Notes under the pieces: generated by a model
Databases searched by the model: none
Told to the model about the DNA's origin: nothing
What the model saw: the letters and a program-made list of their open reading frames with translations, nothing else
From: Caulobacteraceae bacterium
GTDB lineage: Bacteria; Pseudomonadota; Alphaproteobacteria; Caulobacterales; Caulobacteraceae
DNA length: 15,941 nucleotides
Reading direction: 5' to 3'
NCBI GenBank assembly: GCA_028291305.1
Contig: JAQGII010000396.1
Coordinates: 1-15,941, forward strand
In this document: one piece after another, positions 7,892 to 15,425 of the stretch
How the letters are laid out: each line of letters opens with the position of its first letter
Position numbering within the stretch: position 1 is the stretch's first letter
Position numbers and translations under genes: made by a program

Positions 7892-10111
7892 TTGGCTACG
7901 CTTGGTGAACTGGGCCACGGGGGGGCGCCATCGCATCTGCCTCGGGTCGCCTATTTCGAGCCCGCCGCCGTCAACATTCCTCCGTTCCGGCCGGGCGAGG
8001 TGGTCACACTCGACCTGCGCCGGGCGCTCAGCATTTTGCGTCGCAGGATGGGCCTGTTTGTGGTGGTCGCCCTTGTCGTCATGGCGGCGGTGGCGACCAT
8101 CACCCTGCTCACCCCTCCGCAGTATCGGGCCACCGCCCAAGTCATGCTCAATCGGCGCAACGTGAACGTCACCAACATCAACGACGTGCTGTCGGCCGGC
8201 CCGCCCGACTCCACGGCGGTCGACACGGAGGTCGAGATTCTGAGATCGCCGCTACTTGCCCAGCACGTGGTGCGGTCGTTGAAGTTGGACCGGGATCGCG
8301 AGTTCAACCCGCGGGTGACCGCAGCCGCAGCGCCTCTCTCCAGAAAGCAGTTCGAGGCAGTCGTGGCTGGCGTGCGCAAAAACCTCTCCATCAGCCGCTC
8401 CGGGCTGACCTACGTCATCGACGTCGGCTTCAAGTCCCGTAACCCGGCCAAGGCGGCGACGATCGCCAACGAATTCGCCAGGCTCTACCTCGCTCAGCAG
8501 ATCGAAAACAAAGTGCAGGCGACGCAGCAGGCGGCTGGCTGGCTGAACGGCCAGCTGCAGCAGCTCCGCGGCCAGCTGACGGCGGATGAGACCGCGGTCC
8601 AGCAGTTCAAAATCGCCAACAACCTGATGAGCGCCGAAGGCGCGACGCTGGCCGAGCGGGAGATCTCCACCTACAATCAATCCCTGGCTCAGGCGACTGC
8701 GCAGGTCGCGGAGGATGACGCGCGGCTCAACACGGCGCGCCGGCAGCTTGCTCGGGGGTCGACCGGGGACGATGTCGGCGAAGCGCTGAACTCCCCGACC
8801 ATTCAGAAGCTCAAGGAGCAGCGCGCCGACGCCAGCCGGAAGCTAGCTTCGCTCCGGACCAATTTCCAGGACGCCTACCCGGACGTGAAGAAGGCCCGCA
8901 ACGAGCTGGCCGACATCGATGCGCAGATCACAGCCGAAACCGGCCGGGTCATTTCGAACCTTGACGCCAGGGCGCAGGTCTCGCAGCGACGCGCCGCCGC
9001 GGTCGCCTCCAGCGTCGGCGGCGCCAAAGGCCACCTGGCCGAGAACAGCCGCGCCAGCGTTCATTTGAGCGAGCTGGAACGCAACGCCCAAGCCTCGCGG
9101 GCGCTGTATGAGAGTTATCTCGCCCGCTACAAGGAGACCAGTTCGAAGGTCGGTCTGGCCGAGGCCGACGCGCGGCTGGTCTCGGAGGCGGCGGATCCGA
9201 GCAAGCTGAGCTCTCCCAACGTGCCGTTGAACCTCGTGCTCGGGGCGGCTCTGGCGGCGGCGGCGGGCCTGGGCGCGGTCGGCCTGGCGCAAATGCTCGA
9301 GTCGGGCCTCGCCACCTCGGCGGACATCGAAAAGCGGTTCAACCTCAGATACCTGGGGGCGATCCCGGCGCTGGCCTCCGCGGCGAAGCGCGGCAAGAAG
9401 CGCGCCAAGCTCGCCCCCACCGACTTCATCGTGGAAAGGCCGTTCTCAAGCTTCTCGGAGGCGTTTCGCAGCCTCGTGGCCTCGATCGTGCACGGCACCG
9501 GCTCAGATGTCGTCAAGACCGTGGCCGTGACCTCCGCCCTGCCGGGCGAGGGCAAGACGACCACCGCCATCTGCCTTGGGCGGGCGGCGGCGTTGCAAGG
9601 GTATCGGGTGGTGATCGTGGACTGCGATCTGCGTCGCCGCAGCCTCCAGCGGATCGTCGGCAAGCCGGTCGGCGTCGGGCTGCTGGAGGTGATCGCCGGA
9701 CAGGCCGAGCTGGATCAGGCGATTGTCAGGGACACGCCGACCACTGCTGACATCCTGCCCCTCGGCGATGCCCCGACCTCTCTGAAAGACGTGTTCGGGT
9801 CGGCAGCCATGGACCGGCTGCTTCTGGACCTGAAGAGCCGATACGATCTCGTGGTCCTCGACACTGCGCCCGTTGTGCCCGTCGCCGATGCTCGTGTGCT
9901 GGCGCAAAAGGCGGATTTCGTCGTCATGGTCGCGCGCTGGCGGACGACGCCCTACCAGGCGATCCAGGGCGCCCTGCGCCTGCTGTCCGGCAACAACGTG
10001 CGGATTGGAGGCATGGTCCTGAACCAGGTCGATATGGAGCAGCAGGTGCGTCACGGCTACGGAGACGTTGCCCATTACTTCAATGCATACCGGAAATACT
10101 ACCTGGAGTAG
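7892..10111 (+). CDS. Wzc/ExoP-like polysaccharide co-polymerase with BY-kinase domain
   Basis: 739 residues from TTG. The N-terminal Wzz-type part has transmembrane segment 1 at about 54-73 and the motif YRATAQVMLNRR just after it; a long periplasmic region rich in Gln/Ala/Glu helices (about 200-420) is predicted coiled coil; segment 2 is at about 447-468. The cytoplasmic kinase has Walker A SALPGEGKTT (548-557), Walker A' VIVDCDLR (574-581) and Walker B VVLDTAP (654-660), all intact. The C-terminus carries five tyrosines (723, 729, 733, 736, 737), the usual autophosphorylation cluster. In this family the protein controls chain length and couples polymerisation to export through the outer-membrane channel. 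Kinase and co-polymerase are fused in one chain, as in proteobacterial types. No Wza-like exporter or tyrosine phosphatase lies in the window. Confidence 0.95.
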   Translation: MATLGELGHGGAPSHLPRVAYFEPAAVNIPPFRPGEVVTLDLRRALSILRRRMGLFVVVALVVMAAVATITLLTPPQYRATAQVMLNRRNVNVTNINDVLSAGPPDSTAVDTEVEILRSPLLAQHVVRSLKLDRDREFNPRVTAAAAPLSRKQFEAVVAGVRKNLSISRSGLTYVIDVGFKSRNPAKAATIANEFARLYLAQQIENKVQATQQAAGWLNGQLQQLRGQLTADETAVQQFKIANNLMSAEGATLAEREISTYNQSLAQATAQVAEDDARLNTARRQLARGSTGDDVGEALNSPTIQKLKEQRADASRKLASLRTNFQDAYPDVKKARNELADIDAQITAETGRVISNLDARAQVSQRRAAAVASSVGGAKGHLAENSRASVHLSELERNAQASRALYESYLARYKETSSKVGLAEADARLVSEAADPSKLSSPNVPLNLVLGAALAAAAGLGAVGLAQMLESGLATSADIEKRFNLRYLGAIPALASAAKRGKKRAKLAPTDFIVERPFSSFSEAFRSLVASIVHGTGSDVVKTVAVTSALPGEGKTTTAICLGRAAALQGYRVVIVDCDLRRRSLQRIVGKPVGVGLLEVIAGQAELDQAIVRDTPTTADILPLGDAPTSLKDVFGSAAMDRLLLDLKSRYDLVVLDTAPVVPVADARVLAQKADFVVMVARWRTTPYQAIQGALRLLSGNNVRIGGMVLNQVDMEQQVRHGYGDVAHYFNAYRKYYLE

Positions 10112-10251
10112 GCCGGTCGCGATCATGTGCGAGTCAAGGACTTGATCAAATATCGGAGCGACCGTGCCCTCGGCTGCATTGGGCGGCTTGCGAAACGCGG
10201 CGCGCCCCTACCCCGACGAATGGCAGAGCTGCATGGACGGAGGGCGTGAGA
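10112..10251 (+). other. Intergenic segment after Wzc-like gene
   Basis: No supported gene. It contains a spaced inverted repeat ggtcgc (10115-10120) / gcgacc (10158-10163), a possible weak stem after the Wzc-like stop, and a strong ribosome site GGAGGG at 10239-10244, seven bases before the ATG at 10252. Confidence 0.4.
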
Positions 10252-10422
10252 ATGCTGAGCCGTACCGATGTCGCGGTGGTGGGAGCGGGCCCTGCCCGTC
10301 GGGACCCGCCTCGCCGCGCGCTACCGCCGCCCCGAGGCGCTTGGGCGCACGATGGCGTCAGCATCTCGAACAATGGCGTCAAGGCGCACCGGGGGATCAA
10401 TCGTGCTCTCAACGACAACTGA
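10252..10422 (+). pseudogene. 56-codon relic or leader with truncated Rossmann (FAD) N-terminus
   Basis: An ATG at 10252 with an excellent ribosome site opens a frame beginning MLSRTDVAVVGAGPA, the start of a dinucleotide-binding flavoprotein (VxVVGAGPxG). The pattern then fails: the next residues are RRDPPRRALPPPRG, while the neighbouring frame reads PVGTRLAARYRR, as would continue the fold if one indel were corrected. The frame ends at TGA 10420-10422, 20 bases inside the FAD oxidoreductase gene. I read it as the remnant of a second flavoprotein gene, or of a duplicated 5' end. A short translated leader that couples translation to the next gene is the alternative. A sequencing indel is also possible. 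Confidence 0.4.
10391..10396 (+). promoter_or_regulatory. Ribosome binding site deciding the GTG start of FAD gene
   Basis: GGGGGA stands six bases before the GTG at 10403. ATG codons at 10268, 10349 and 10373 are in frame but lack a comparable site, and the residues they would add do not resemble the family. Confidence 0.6.
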
Positions 10423-11638
10423 CGGATTGCGAGAAGCCGCGCAGCTGCACGCGCCGGCCGGGGTCGCCGGCGCCCCCGCCGTGCGCGAGGTCGATGTCGT
10501 CGTGGTGGGGGCGGGGCTGAGCGGCTCAGCGGCGGCCGTGGCCCTGGCCCGGGCGGGATACCGGGTCGCCCTCGCCGACCGCCATGCTATCTGCCCGCCC
10601 CAGTTCAGGGTCGAGAAATTCGGCGGCGAGCAGGCGGAGTCTTTCCGCCGACTGGGGCTGCTGGAGGCAATCGCGGCCGAGGCCACGCCGTTCAAGACGG
10701 TGATGAACCTCCGCCGGGGGGTGCTGATCGATCAAACCCACACTCCGTTTTACGCGATCCGCTATGGAGACCTCGTGCGCGTCGTTCGCGATCAGCTGCC
10801 GGCGACGGCCACCTTCTTGGTCGACGAGGTGGTGGACATCCAGACCCGCCCCGAGGGGCAGCGGGTCATCCTTGGGAGCGACGAGGTGATCGACGCACGC
10901 CTGGTGGTGGTCGCCACGGGGATGGGCGAGGCCTTGTGGAACAGCCTGGGGATCACCCGGCGCGCCACCTTTGAAAAGCATTCCGTCTCGTTCGGCTTCG
11001 ACCTGACGCCCGCGCAGGGAAGCCGATTCCGATATCCGGCGCTGACCTATTACGGAGAGGGCCCGGCTGATCGGATCGACTACTTGACGCTTTTTCCGAT
11101 GGGTGACGTGACGAGGGCCAATCTATTCACCTTCCTGGACGACCGCGACCCGTGGTTCCGAGCGTTTCGACGGGAGCCGAAGGCGACCCTGCTTCGCACC
11201 CTGCCGGGGCTTTCGTCATTCCTGGGCGACTTCCAGATCACCAGCCCAGTGCAGGCGTGGGTCATGAATCTCTACGAAGTGGAGCGCCACGAGCGTGACG
11301 GCGTGGTGCTGATCGGAGACGCCTTTCAGACGAACTGCCCCGCAGCAGGCATCGGCGTGAGCCGCCTCCTGGTCGACGTCGAAAGGCTTTGCGCTGTGCA
11401 TGCGCCCCGCTGGCTCGCCTCGCCGGGAATGGGTCGGGACAAGATCAGCGAGTACTATCACGACGACGTCAAGCAGACCTCCGATCGCCGCGCTCTGAGC
11501 TTATCGCTTGGGCGGCGGTTGCTCACGCTCGACACGAGTCTGCAGTGGCGGGCGCGGCGTCGCCAGCACTTCCTGCGCCGCCGCGTCGTCGCATGGTTCC
11601 GGGCGCGCAGGGCCGCGGGCGGGCTCGATCCGGCCTAG
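10403..11638 (+). CDS. FAD-dependent oxidoreductase (PHBH-like monooxygenase fold)
   Basis: 411 residues from GTG. The FAD site is intact: VDVVVVGAGLSGSAAAVALA (30-49) is the GxGxxG fold, VVVATGMG (168-175) is the ATG motif, and GVVLIGDAFQTNCPAAGIGV (300-319) is the GD motif. Further hallmarks are EKFGGEQAESFRRLGL (71-86), HSVSFGFD (193-200), IDYLTLFP (225-232) and the Arg-rich C-terminus. I recognise this set from an alphaproteobacterial FAD-dependent oxidoreductase family related to p-hydroxybenzoate hydroxylase and geranylgeranyl reductase types. No transmembrane segment is evident. The reaction is unknown; being downstream of the Wzc-like gene on the same strand, it could hydroxylate or reduce a sugar, lipid carrier or aromatic decoration. 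An unrelated metabolic role is equally open. Confidence 0.85.
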   Translation: MLSTTTDGLREAAQLHAPAGVAGAPAVREVDVVVVGAGLSGSAAAVALARAGYRVALADRHAICPPQFRVEKFGGEQAESFRRLGLLEAIAAEATPFKTVMNLRRGVLIDQTHTPFYAIRYGDLVRVVRDQLPATATFLVDEVVDIQTRPEGQRVILGSDEVIDARLVVVATGMGEALWNSLGITRRATFEKHSVSFGFDLTPAQGSRFRYPALTYYGEGPADRIDYLTLFPMGDVTRANLFTFLDDRDPWFRAFRREPKATLLRTLPGLSSFLGDFQITSPVQAWVMNLYEVERHERDGVVLIGDAFQTNCPAAGIGVSRLLVDVERLCAVHAPRWLASPGMGRDKISEYYHDDVKQTSDRRALSLSLGRRLLTLDTSLQWRARRRQHFLRRRVVAWFRARRAAGGLDPA

Positions 11639-11685
11639 CGCGGAAAACCCCCCGACGTCGCCCGGCGGATGCCGAGGGCCTGTCG

Positions 11686-12777
11686 TCAGGGTCGCGGCGG
11701 CGCGGGAGGGGCGGACGTTGTCCGGGGCGAGGGCTGCAGCCGCCCCTTGTGCGTGGCGATCCAGTCCGCGGCGACGCCCAGTCCGGTGCCGTAGGCCGAA
11801 ACCATCGACAACGGCGAAGCCTTCGCCCCGAAGGATTTTTTGTAGCTCTCGTCGCCAATCGTGAAGTCGAGGATCGCATCCTGCTCGGCGATGCAGTCGC
11901 GCGCTACGTCCTCGTAGGTCAGAAATCCGATCGATCGTTGAGGATGGGCGGCGTAATCGAACGCGCTGATCAGGATCAGGAATCGACACCGGTGGCTGAG
12001 GCCCCAAACCCCGCCGAGCGGGCGGTCGTCGAGCGACAGTTGGTAGGCGCGGGCGAACCCCGTTGTGGCGCCGGCCAAGGCCACTTTCCTGTAAAAGTCG
12101 AAGTAGCTTGCCTGCCCCAGCATATCGCCCGGATAGCGCGCGCCGCGAAACGCTTGCAAGTCGCGCAACAGGCTTTCGATGGCAGACGGCTCGTGCAAGC
12201 GCTCGAGCTTAAGGGTGCCTAGACGGTTCATCTGCCGTCGGTTCTTGGCCAGCTCTTTAGCGAAAGACCGAGGGATCTTGTCGGCGAACCAGTCCGCATA
12301 GGGCTCGAACAACGCGGTGGCGTGCGTGCTCACGCCCATGGACGCGCGGCGGGCTCCCCCGAAAAGGCGCTCGAGCCGCTGGCCTCCATCGGGGACCTTC
12401 TTGATGCGAAGCAGATCGAACGGCTTGAAGAGGGTCCGCATCCTATCGTGCATTCGCGGGTCCTGAGCCAGGAGCTCAAAGGCCGCGTCGTCGCAGACCG
12501 CCGAGGCATAGTCGGTTACGCCAAGGTCGGCGAACTCGACGACACGTAAGCCGTGACGCCGTCGGCGCAGCAAAGGCAGGACCATCGCCAGGCGCCTGTC
12601 GCTCCGCCGCCGCGCCACCACCACGAGCGGCTCCGCGTCGCCAGCGGGCACGAGGTTCCGGTAGAAGGCGTCCAGCCACAGGGGATGCTGGAAGGCGGAC
12701 GCGTGGGCTCCGTCGAAGAGCCGCTGGTATTCGTCGGACAAAAAGTCGAACGAGTTCTCCAAGGCGATTGCGAACAC
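11686..12777 (-). CDS. CelD/BcsL-family GNAT acetyltransferase
   Basis: 363 residues, GTG start at 12777 directly after the TAA of the upstream gene (no gap), with aaggggggc as ribosome site inside the upstream coding end. The first half contains AFQHPLWLDAFYRNL (28-42) and the basic strand pair PLLRRRRHGLRVVEFADLG (68-86). The second half has the GNAT-like region KELAKNRRQMNRLG followed by GFARAYQLSLDDRPLGGVWG, and the end matches ILDFTIGDESYKKSFGAKAS, a strong signature of the Acetyltransf_6 / CelD family (D-F-x-x-G-D-E-x-YK). Members occur in cellulose and exopolysaccharide loci and are thought to acylate sugars. The tail is Pro/Ala rich. It is probably co-transcribed and translationally coupled with the methyltransferase before it. 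Confidence 0.9.
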   Translation of the reverse strand: MFAIALENSFDFLSDEYQRLFDGAHASAFQHPLWLDAFYRNLVPAGDAEPLVVVARRRSDRRLAMVLPLLRRRRHGLRVVEFADLGVTDYASAVCDDAAFELLAQDPRMHDRMRTLFKPFDLLRIKKVPDGGQRLERLFGGARRASMGVSTHATALFEPYADWFADKIPRSFAKELAKNRRQMNRLGTLKLERLHEPSAIESLLRDLQAFRGARYPGDMLGQASYFDFYRKVALAGATTGFARAYQLSLDDRPLGGVWGLSHRCRFLILISAFDYAAHPQRSIGFLTYEDVARDCIAEQDAILDFTIGDESYKKSFGAKASPLSMVSAYGTGLGVAADWIATHKGRLQPSPRTTSAPPAPPRP

Positions 12778-13704
12778 TTATTGCCCCCCCTTACCCACGC
12801 CGCGCGGGCGAGGCGCTGGTTCACGCCGGCTTGCGTAAAAGCTTACGAGGTCTTCGCGCGAAAGAGACTCGGTCGACTTGCGCCCGAAGAAGTAGGTGCC
12901 GCAGGCGGCGTCCTCGTGGCCTTGCGAGGTGCCGTCGAACAGGCGCAGCCAGGAGAACGCCAGGCCGACGGCCGATCCAATCTTGTTGCTGCCGGTGAGC
13001 GCGCGGGCGAAATACTTGAGCGCCCAAGTCAGGGTGGTTCCAGCGCCGCCGGTCGAGCCGGCATCCAACAACCTGAAGTTCCGGAACAGCCAGCGATGGC
13101 CGTTCATCGTGAACCGGGTGAAGTCGTAGGCCCCTTCGTGCACGTGCTGCAGGAATGGCGTGTCCGCGAAGACGTAGCCGTCAGGCTTCAGAACCCTGTG
13201 GATCTCCTGAACGACCTGCTCGGGCGAGAGCACATGCTCCAGTACGGCTTGGATCCACACGGCGTCGAAGGTCTCGTCGGCGAACGGGATCGCATGCGCG
13301 TCTGCGACAAGCGCGGTGTGCTGGCTGGGATAGATGTCGAGTCCGACCACCACGCCGGCGTCGTACAGGGCCTGGGCGCCGCTGCCGACCGTCGCGCCGC
13401 CGACGACCAGGACCCGCCCGTCGGGAGGCAGGCGCCTCAGAAGCTCGCCCGCGAAGCGCGTCGCTGATTTGTTGACGCCGCTCAGCCGCGCCAGGAGCTG
13501 GCCCAACCGTCGCGCGCGGCGGATCGGCGGAGCGCCCCCGCCCTCGAAAAAGAGCTGCCTGTCCAGCACCGAGCTGCTGAAGTCGATCAGCACAGGCTGG
13601 CCCTGCATGATCGGGAAGGGGCCGCACGCAAGGCACGCGAACTCGGGACTCAGCGGCCCACTGCAACGGGGACAGCGAAAAGCGTCCTTCAAGACAAGGT
13701 CCAT
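12778..13704 (-). CDS. Zinc-ribbon class I SAM methyltransferase (type 11)
   Basis: 308 residues from the ATG at 13704. A TTG three bases upstream is in frame but offers nothing better. The N-terminus has a Trm112-like zinc ribbon, CPRC (11-14) and CLAC (24-27). The SAM domain is at about 95-200: motif I VLVVGGATVGSG (98-109), GLDIYPS (121-127), DAHAIPFADETFDAVW (135-150), VLEHVLSPEQVVQEIHRVLK (154-173), then DTPFLQHVHEGAYDFTRFT (181-199), typical of Methyltransf_11 proteins in glycan loci. The C-terminal 100 residues hold hydrophobic patches that may dock to membrane or partner. It is the first gene of a two-gene unit with the acetyltransferase. A sugar or repeat-unit terminus is the likely target; the acceptor is unknown. 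It is unrelated in motif detail to the other zinc-ribbon methyltransferase in the window. Confidence 0.88.
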   Translation of the reverse strand: MDLVLKDAFRCPRCSGPLSPEFACLACGPFPIMQGQPVLIDFSSSVLDRQLFFEGGGAPPIRRARRLGQLLARLSGVNKSATRFAGELLRRLPPDGRVLVVGGATVGSGAQALYDAGVVVGLDIYPSQHTALVADAHAIPFADETFDAVWIQAVLEHVLSPEQVVQEIHRVLKPDGYVFADTPFLQHVHEGAYDFTRFTMNGHRWLFRNFRLLDAGSTGGAGTTLTWALKYFARALTGSNKIGSAVGLAFSWLRLFDGTSQGHEDAACGTYFFGRKSTESLSREDLVSFYASRREPAPRPRGVGKGGQ

Positions 13705-14077
13705 CAAAGAGCCCGTTGGAACATGCCGGCGCTGATGGCAGAGGCCAAATTCAAGCGGCTTGTTTCCACCGCGAAAGCGATCATTACAGACCTCCCTATG
13801 CGTGGCTGCTCTGAATTAAGGATCGTATACGCGCCTGACTCCGATCTGCGCGCCCATAGTTGGGTATATGTTTCAAGAAATCGCGCTTGGTCCCGCTGAA
13901 TATTATTTGATTGCTTTCATCCGGAACCGAACCGTAGCGCGGCCGCTTTAGCCGTTGACAGCCAAGAGCGGGCGGTCCCGACAACTGATGAACCTAGACG
14001 GCTGCCCGCTCGGGCCGCGGCAGGGTTTCGGCGCGGGCGCGGCGCGGGCGCGGCTAGGGGGAGAAGGCGCGCCAGCG
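13705..14077. promoter_or_regulatory. Divergent intergenic region, methyltransferase unit / flippase
   Basis: These 373 bases carry no supported gene. Bases about 13800-13920 are clearly more AT-rich than the rest (including gtatac at 13824-13829, gtatatg, and tattatttgattg at 13901-13913), consistent with promoters for both directions. I could not fit a canonical -35/-10 pair. A 62-codon minus-strand frame at 13796-13984 resembles nothing and is not called. An 11-base tandem duplication lies at 14030-14051, and aggggg (14056-14061) is the nearest ribosome-like site to the flippase start. Confidence 0.5.
14030..14051 (+). repeat. 11-base tandem duplication before flippase
   Basis: ggcgcgggcgc occurs twice head to tail, with a third partial copy (ggc) after it, 26 bases upstream of the flippase start. 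It lies in the probable 5' leader and could form G/C-rich structure; copy number may vary by slippage. Confidence 0.75.
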
Positions 14078-15382
14078 ATGAGAATTGCACGCCTCCTACG
14101 CGATCCAGCCGGGCATGCCTTGGGGCTCATGACCCTGCGGTCGATGACGATTGCCGCCAAGTTCGCGGTGACGCTCTTCATAACGCGGTATCTCGGCCTG
14201 GCGGAGATGGGCATCTACGGCCTCATCGCCAGCGCCTCGGCCCTGGCCCCGGTTCTGCTCGGGTTCGGGGTGGCGAATAATCTTGGCCGCGAAGCCGCGA
14301 TGAGCGGCCCGGCCTCCATCACAGTGCGGCTCCTTCAATACTTTCTCTTCCTCATTCCCACATACATCGGCCTGTTCGCCGTCAGTGTGCTGGTATGGCC
14401 GGGTCACTCGCATTGGCTATGCCTTCTCGCCGTCCTTCTCTTCCTGGACCACCTCCAGACCGAGATGTTTTCGCTGATGACCATCGCTGGAGGGGCGTAC
14501 GGCGCGAACATCGCCTATTTCATCCGCTTTGCAGGCTGGTCGCTGTTCTATATTCCGCTGGCGCTGTTCGAGCCGAGCCTCAGAAATCTGACGGCCGTAC
14601 TGCTCTTCTGGCTGGCGGGCTGCGTCGTCGCCTCGATCCTCACGGTCTTCCTGACGCTGAACTGGCAATGGGGAGCCGCGATCAGAGCTCTCCCAAGCTC
14701 GGAGCTAAAGCTTCCCCATAAGCATGGATCTATGGCGCTATACGTTGGCGACGCCGCCAATGTCAGCTTCGTCTACCTGGACAGGTACATCGTCGGCATA
14801 TTCTTGAGCCCAACGATGCTCGGCGTCTATGTACTTTACTGGTCGATTACGAACGCGCTGAATAACCTGATCACCATATCTGTCGTCCAGATTGAAAGGG
14901 GCGTGTTGGTCAAGGTAGCGCAATCTGCGAGTCACACGCTCAATCACGCGTTGCGCCAGGTCTGCTTGACGTCGAGCGGCATGGCGCTGGCCTTGGGCGG
15001 CCTCGCCACCGTGATGATGTATGTCGTTGTCCCGCACCTCGGCCGCCCGGTGGCCGAGACCTACCTGCCGCTCATGTTCGTTCTGAGTGCGGCGTTGATC
15101 CTGCGCACGCTGTACGAGGTTGTAGGCATTTCCTTCTATGCGTATGGCCGAGATGACCTGGTCCTTTACTCTGTCGTCGGGGTTCTCATCATCGCCCTGG
15201 GGCTGAACCTCTGGCTGGATCCGCAGATCGGGATCTGGGGCGCCGGTCTGGCGCTCGTCGCGAGCTACGCCATCGGCGCTGTCGCGCGGGCGGTCATGAT
15301 CGTGCGGGGCTTCCGGCGGCGGACGGCGGCGGGCATCCAGGTCCGGTCGGACATGGCTCCCGTGGTCGAGCGGCCAAGCTGA
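14078..15382 (+). CDS. Wzx-like polysaccharide flippase (MOP superfamily)
   Basis: 434 residues from the ATG at 14078. The frame is open back to an ATG at 13955, but those 41 codons are low-complexity Gly/Ala/Arg and precede the purine-rich stretch aggggg-agaagg, so the later start is preferred. About twelve hydrophobic helices span the protein. The N-terminus MTLRSMTIAAKFAVTLFITR followed by YLGLAEMGIYGLIASASALA is typical of the first two helices of the MOP family, and DRYIVGIFLSPTMLGVYVLY matches the conserved helix 7-8 region (D-R-x-x-I-G-x-x-x-x). Role in the family: translocating lipid-linked repeat units across the inner membrane. It is a single-gene unit, divergent from the methyltransferase and convergent with the Crp/Fnr gene. 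The substrate is not predictable. Confidence 0.92.
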   Translation: MRIARLLRDPAGHALGLMTLRSMTIAAKFAVTLFITRYLGLAEMGIYGLIASASALAPVLLGFGVANNLGREAAMSGPASITVRLLQYFLFLIPTYIGLFAVSVLVWPGHSHWLCLLAVLLFLDHLQTEMFSLMTIAGGAYGANIAYFIRFAGWSLFYIPLALFEPSLRNLTAVLLFWLAGCVVASILTVFLTLNWQWGAAIRALPSSELKLPHKHGSMALYVGDAANVSFVYLDRYIVGIFLSPTMLGVYVLYWSITNALNNLITISVVQIERGVLVKVAQSASHTLNHALRQVCLTSSGMALALGGLATVMMYVVVPHLGRPVAETYLPLMFVLSAALILRTLYEVVGISFYAYGRDDLVLYSVVGVLIIALGLNLWLDPQIGIWGAGLALVASYAIGAVARAVMIVRGFRRRTAAGIQVRSDMAPVVERPS

Positions 15383-15425
15383 GCGACCTGACCCCGTTCA
15401 GCGCGGCGGAGGCATGGAGGAGCGA

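Noticed and set aside
8252..8680. Minus-strand open frame inside the Wzc-like gene
   Set aside because: Antisense shadow of a strongly supported co-polymerase coding region.
10164..10520. Plus-strand open frame before the FAD gene in a third reading frame
   Set aside because: Arg/Pro/Ser-rich with no domain; overlaps the GxGxxG-coding region of the FAD gene in another frame.
11639..11685. Terminator between the FAD gene and the acetyltransferase gene
   Set aside because: Only a short imperfect stem (cggc/gccg around ggat, 11663-11674) with no T run.
13796..13984. Possible 62-residue minus-strand gene in the AT-rich gap
   Set aside because: No ribosome site found and no resemblance to a known family; left as part of the intergenic region.
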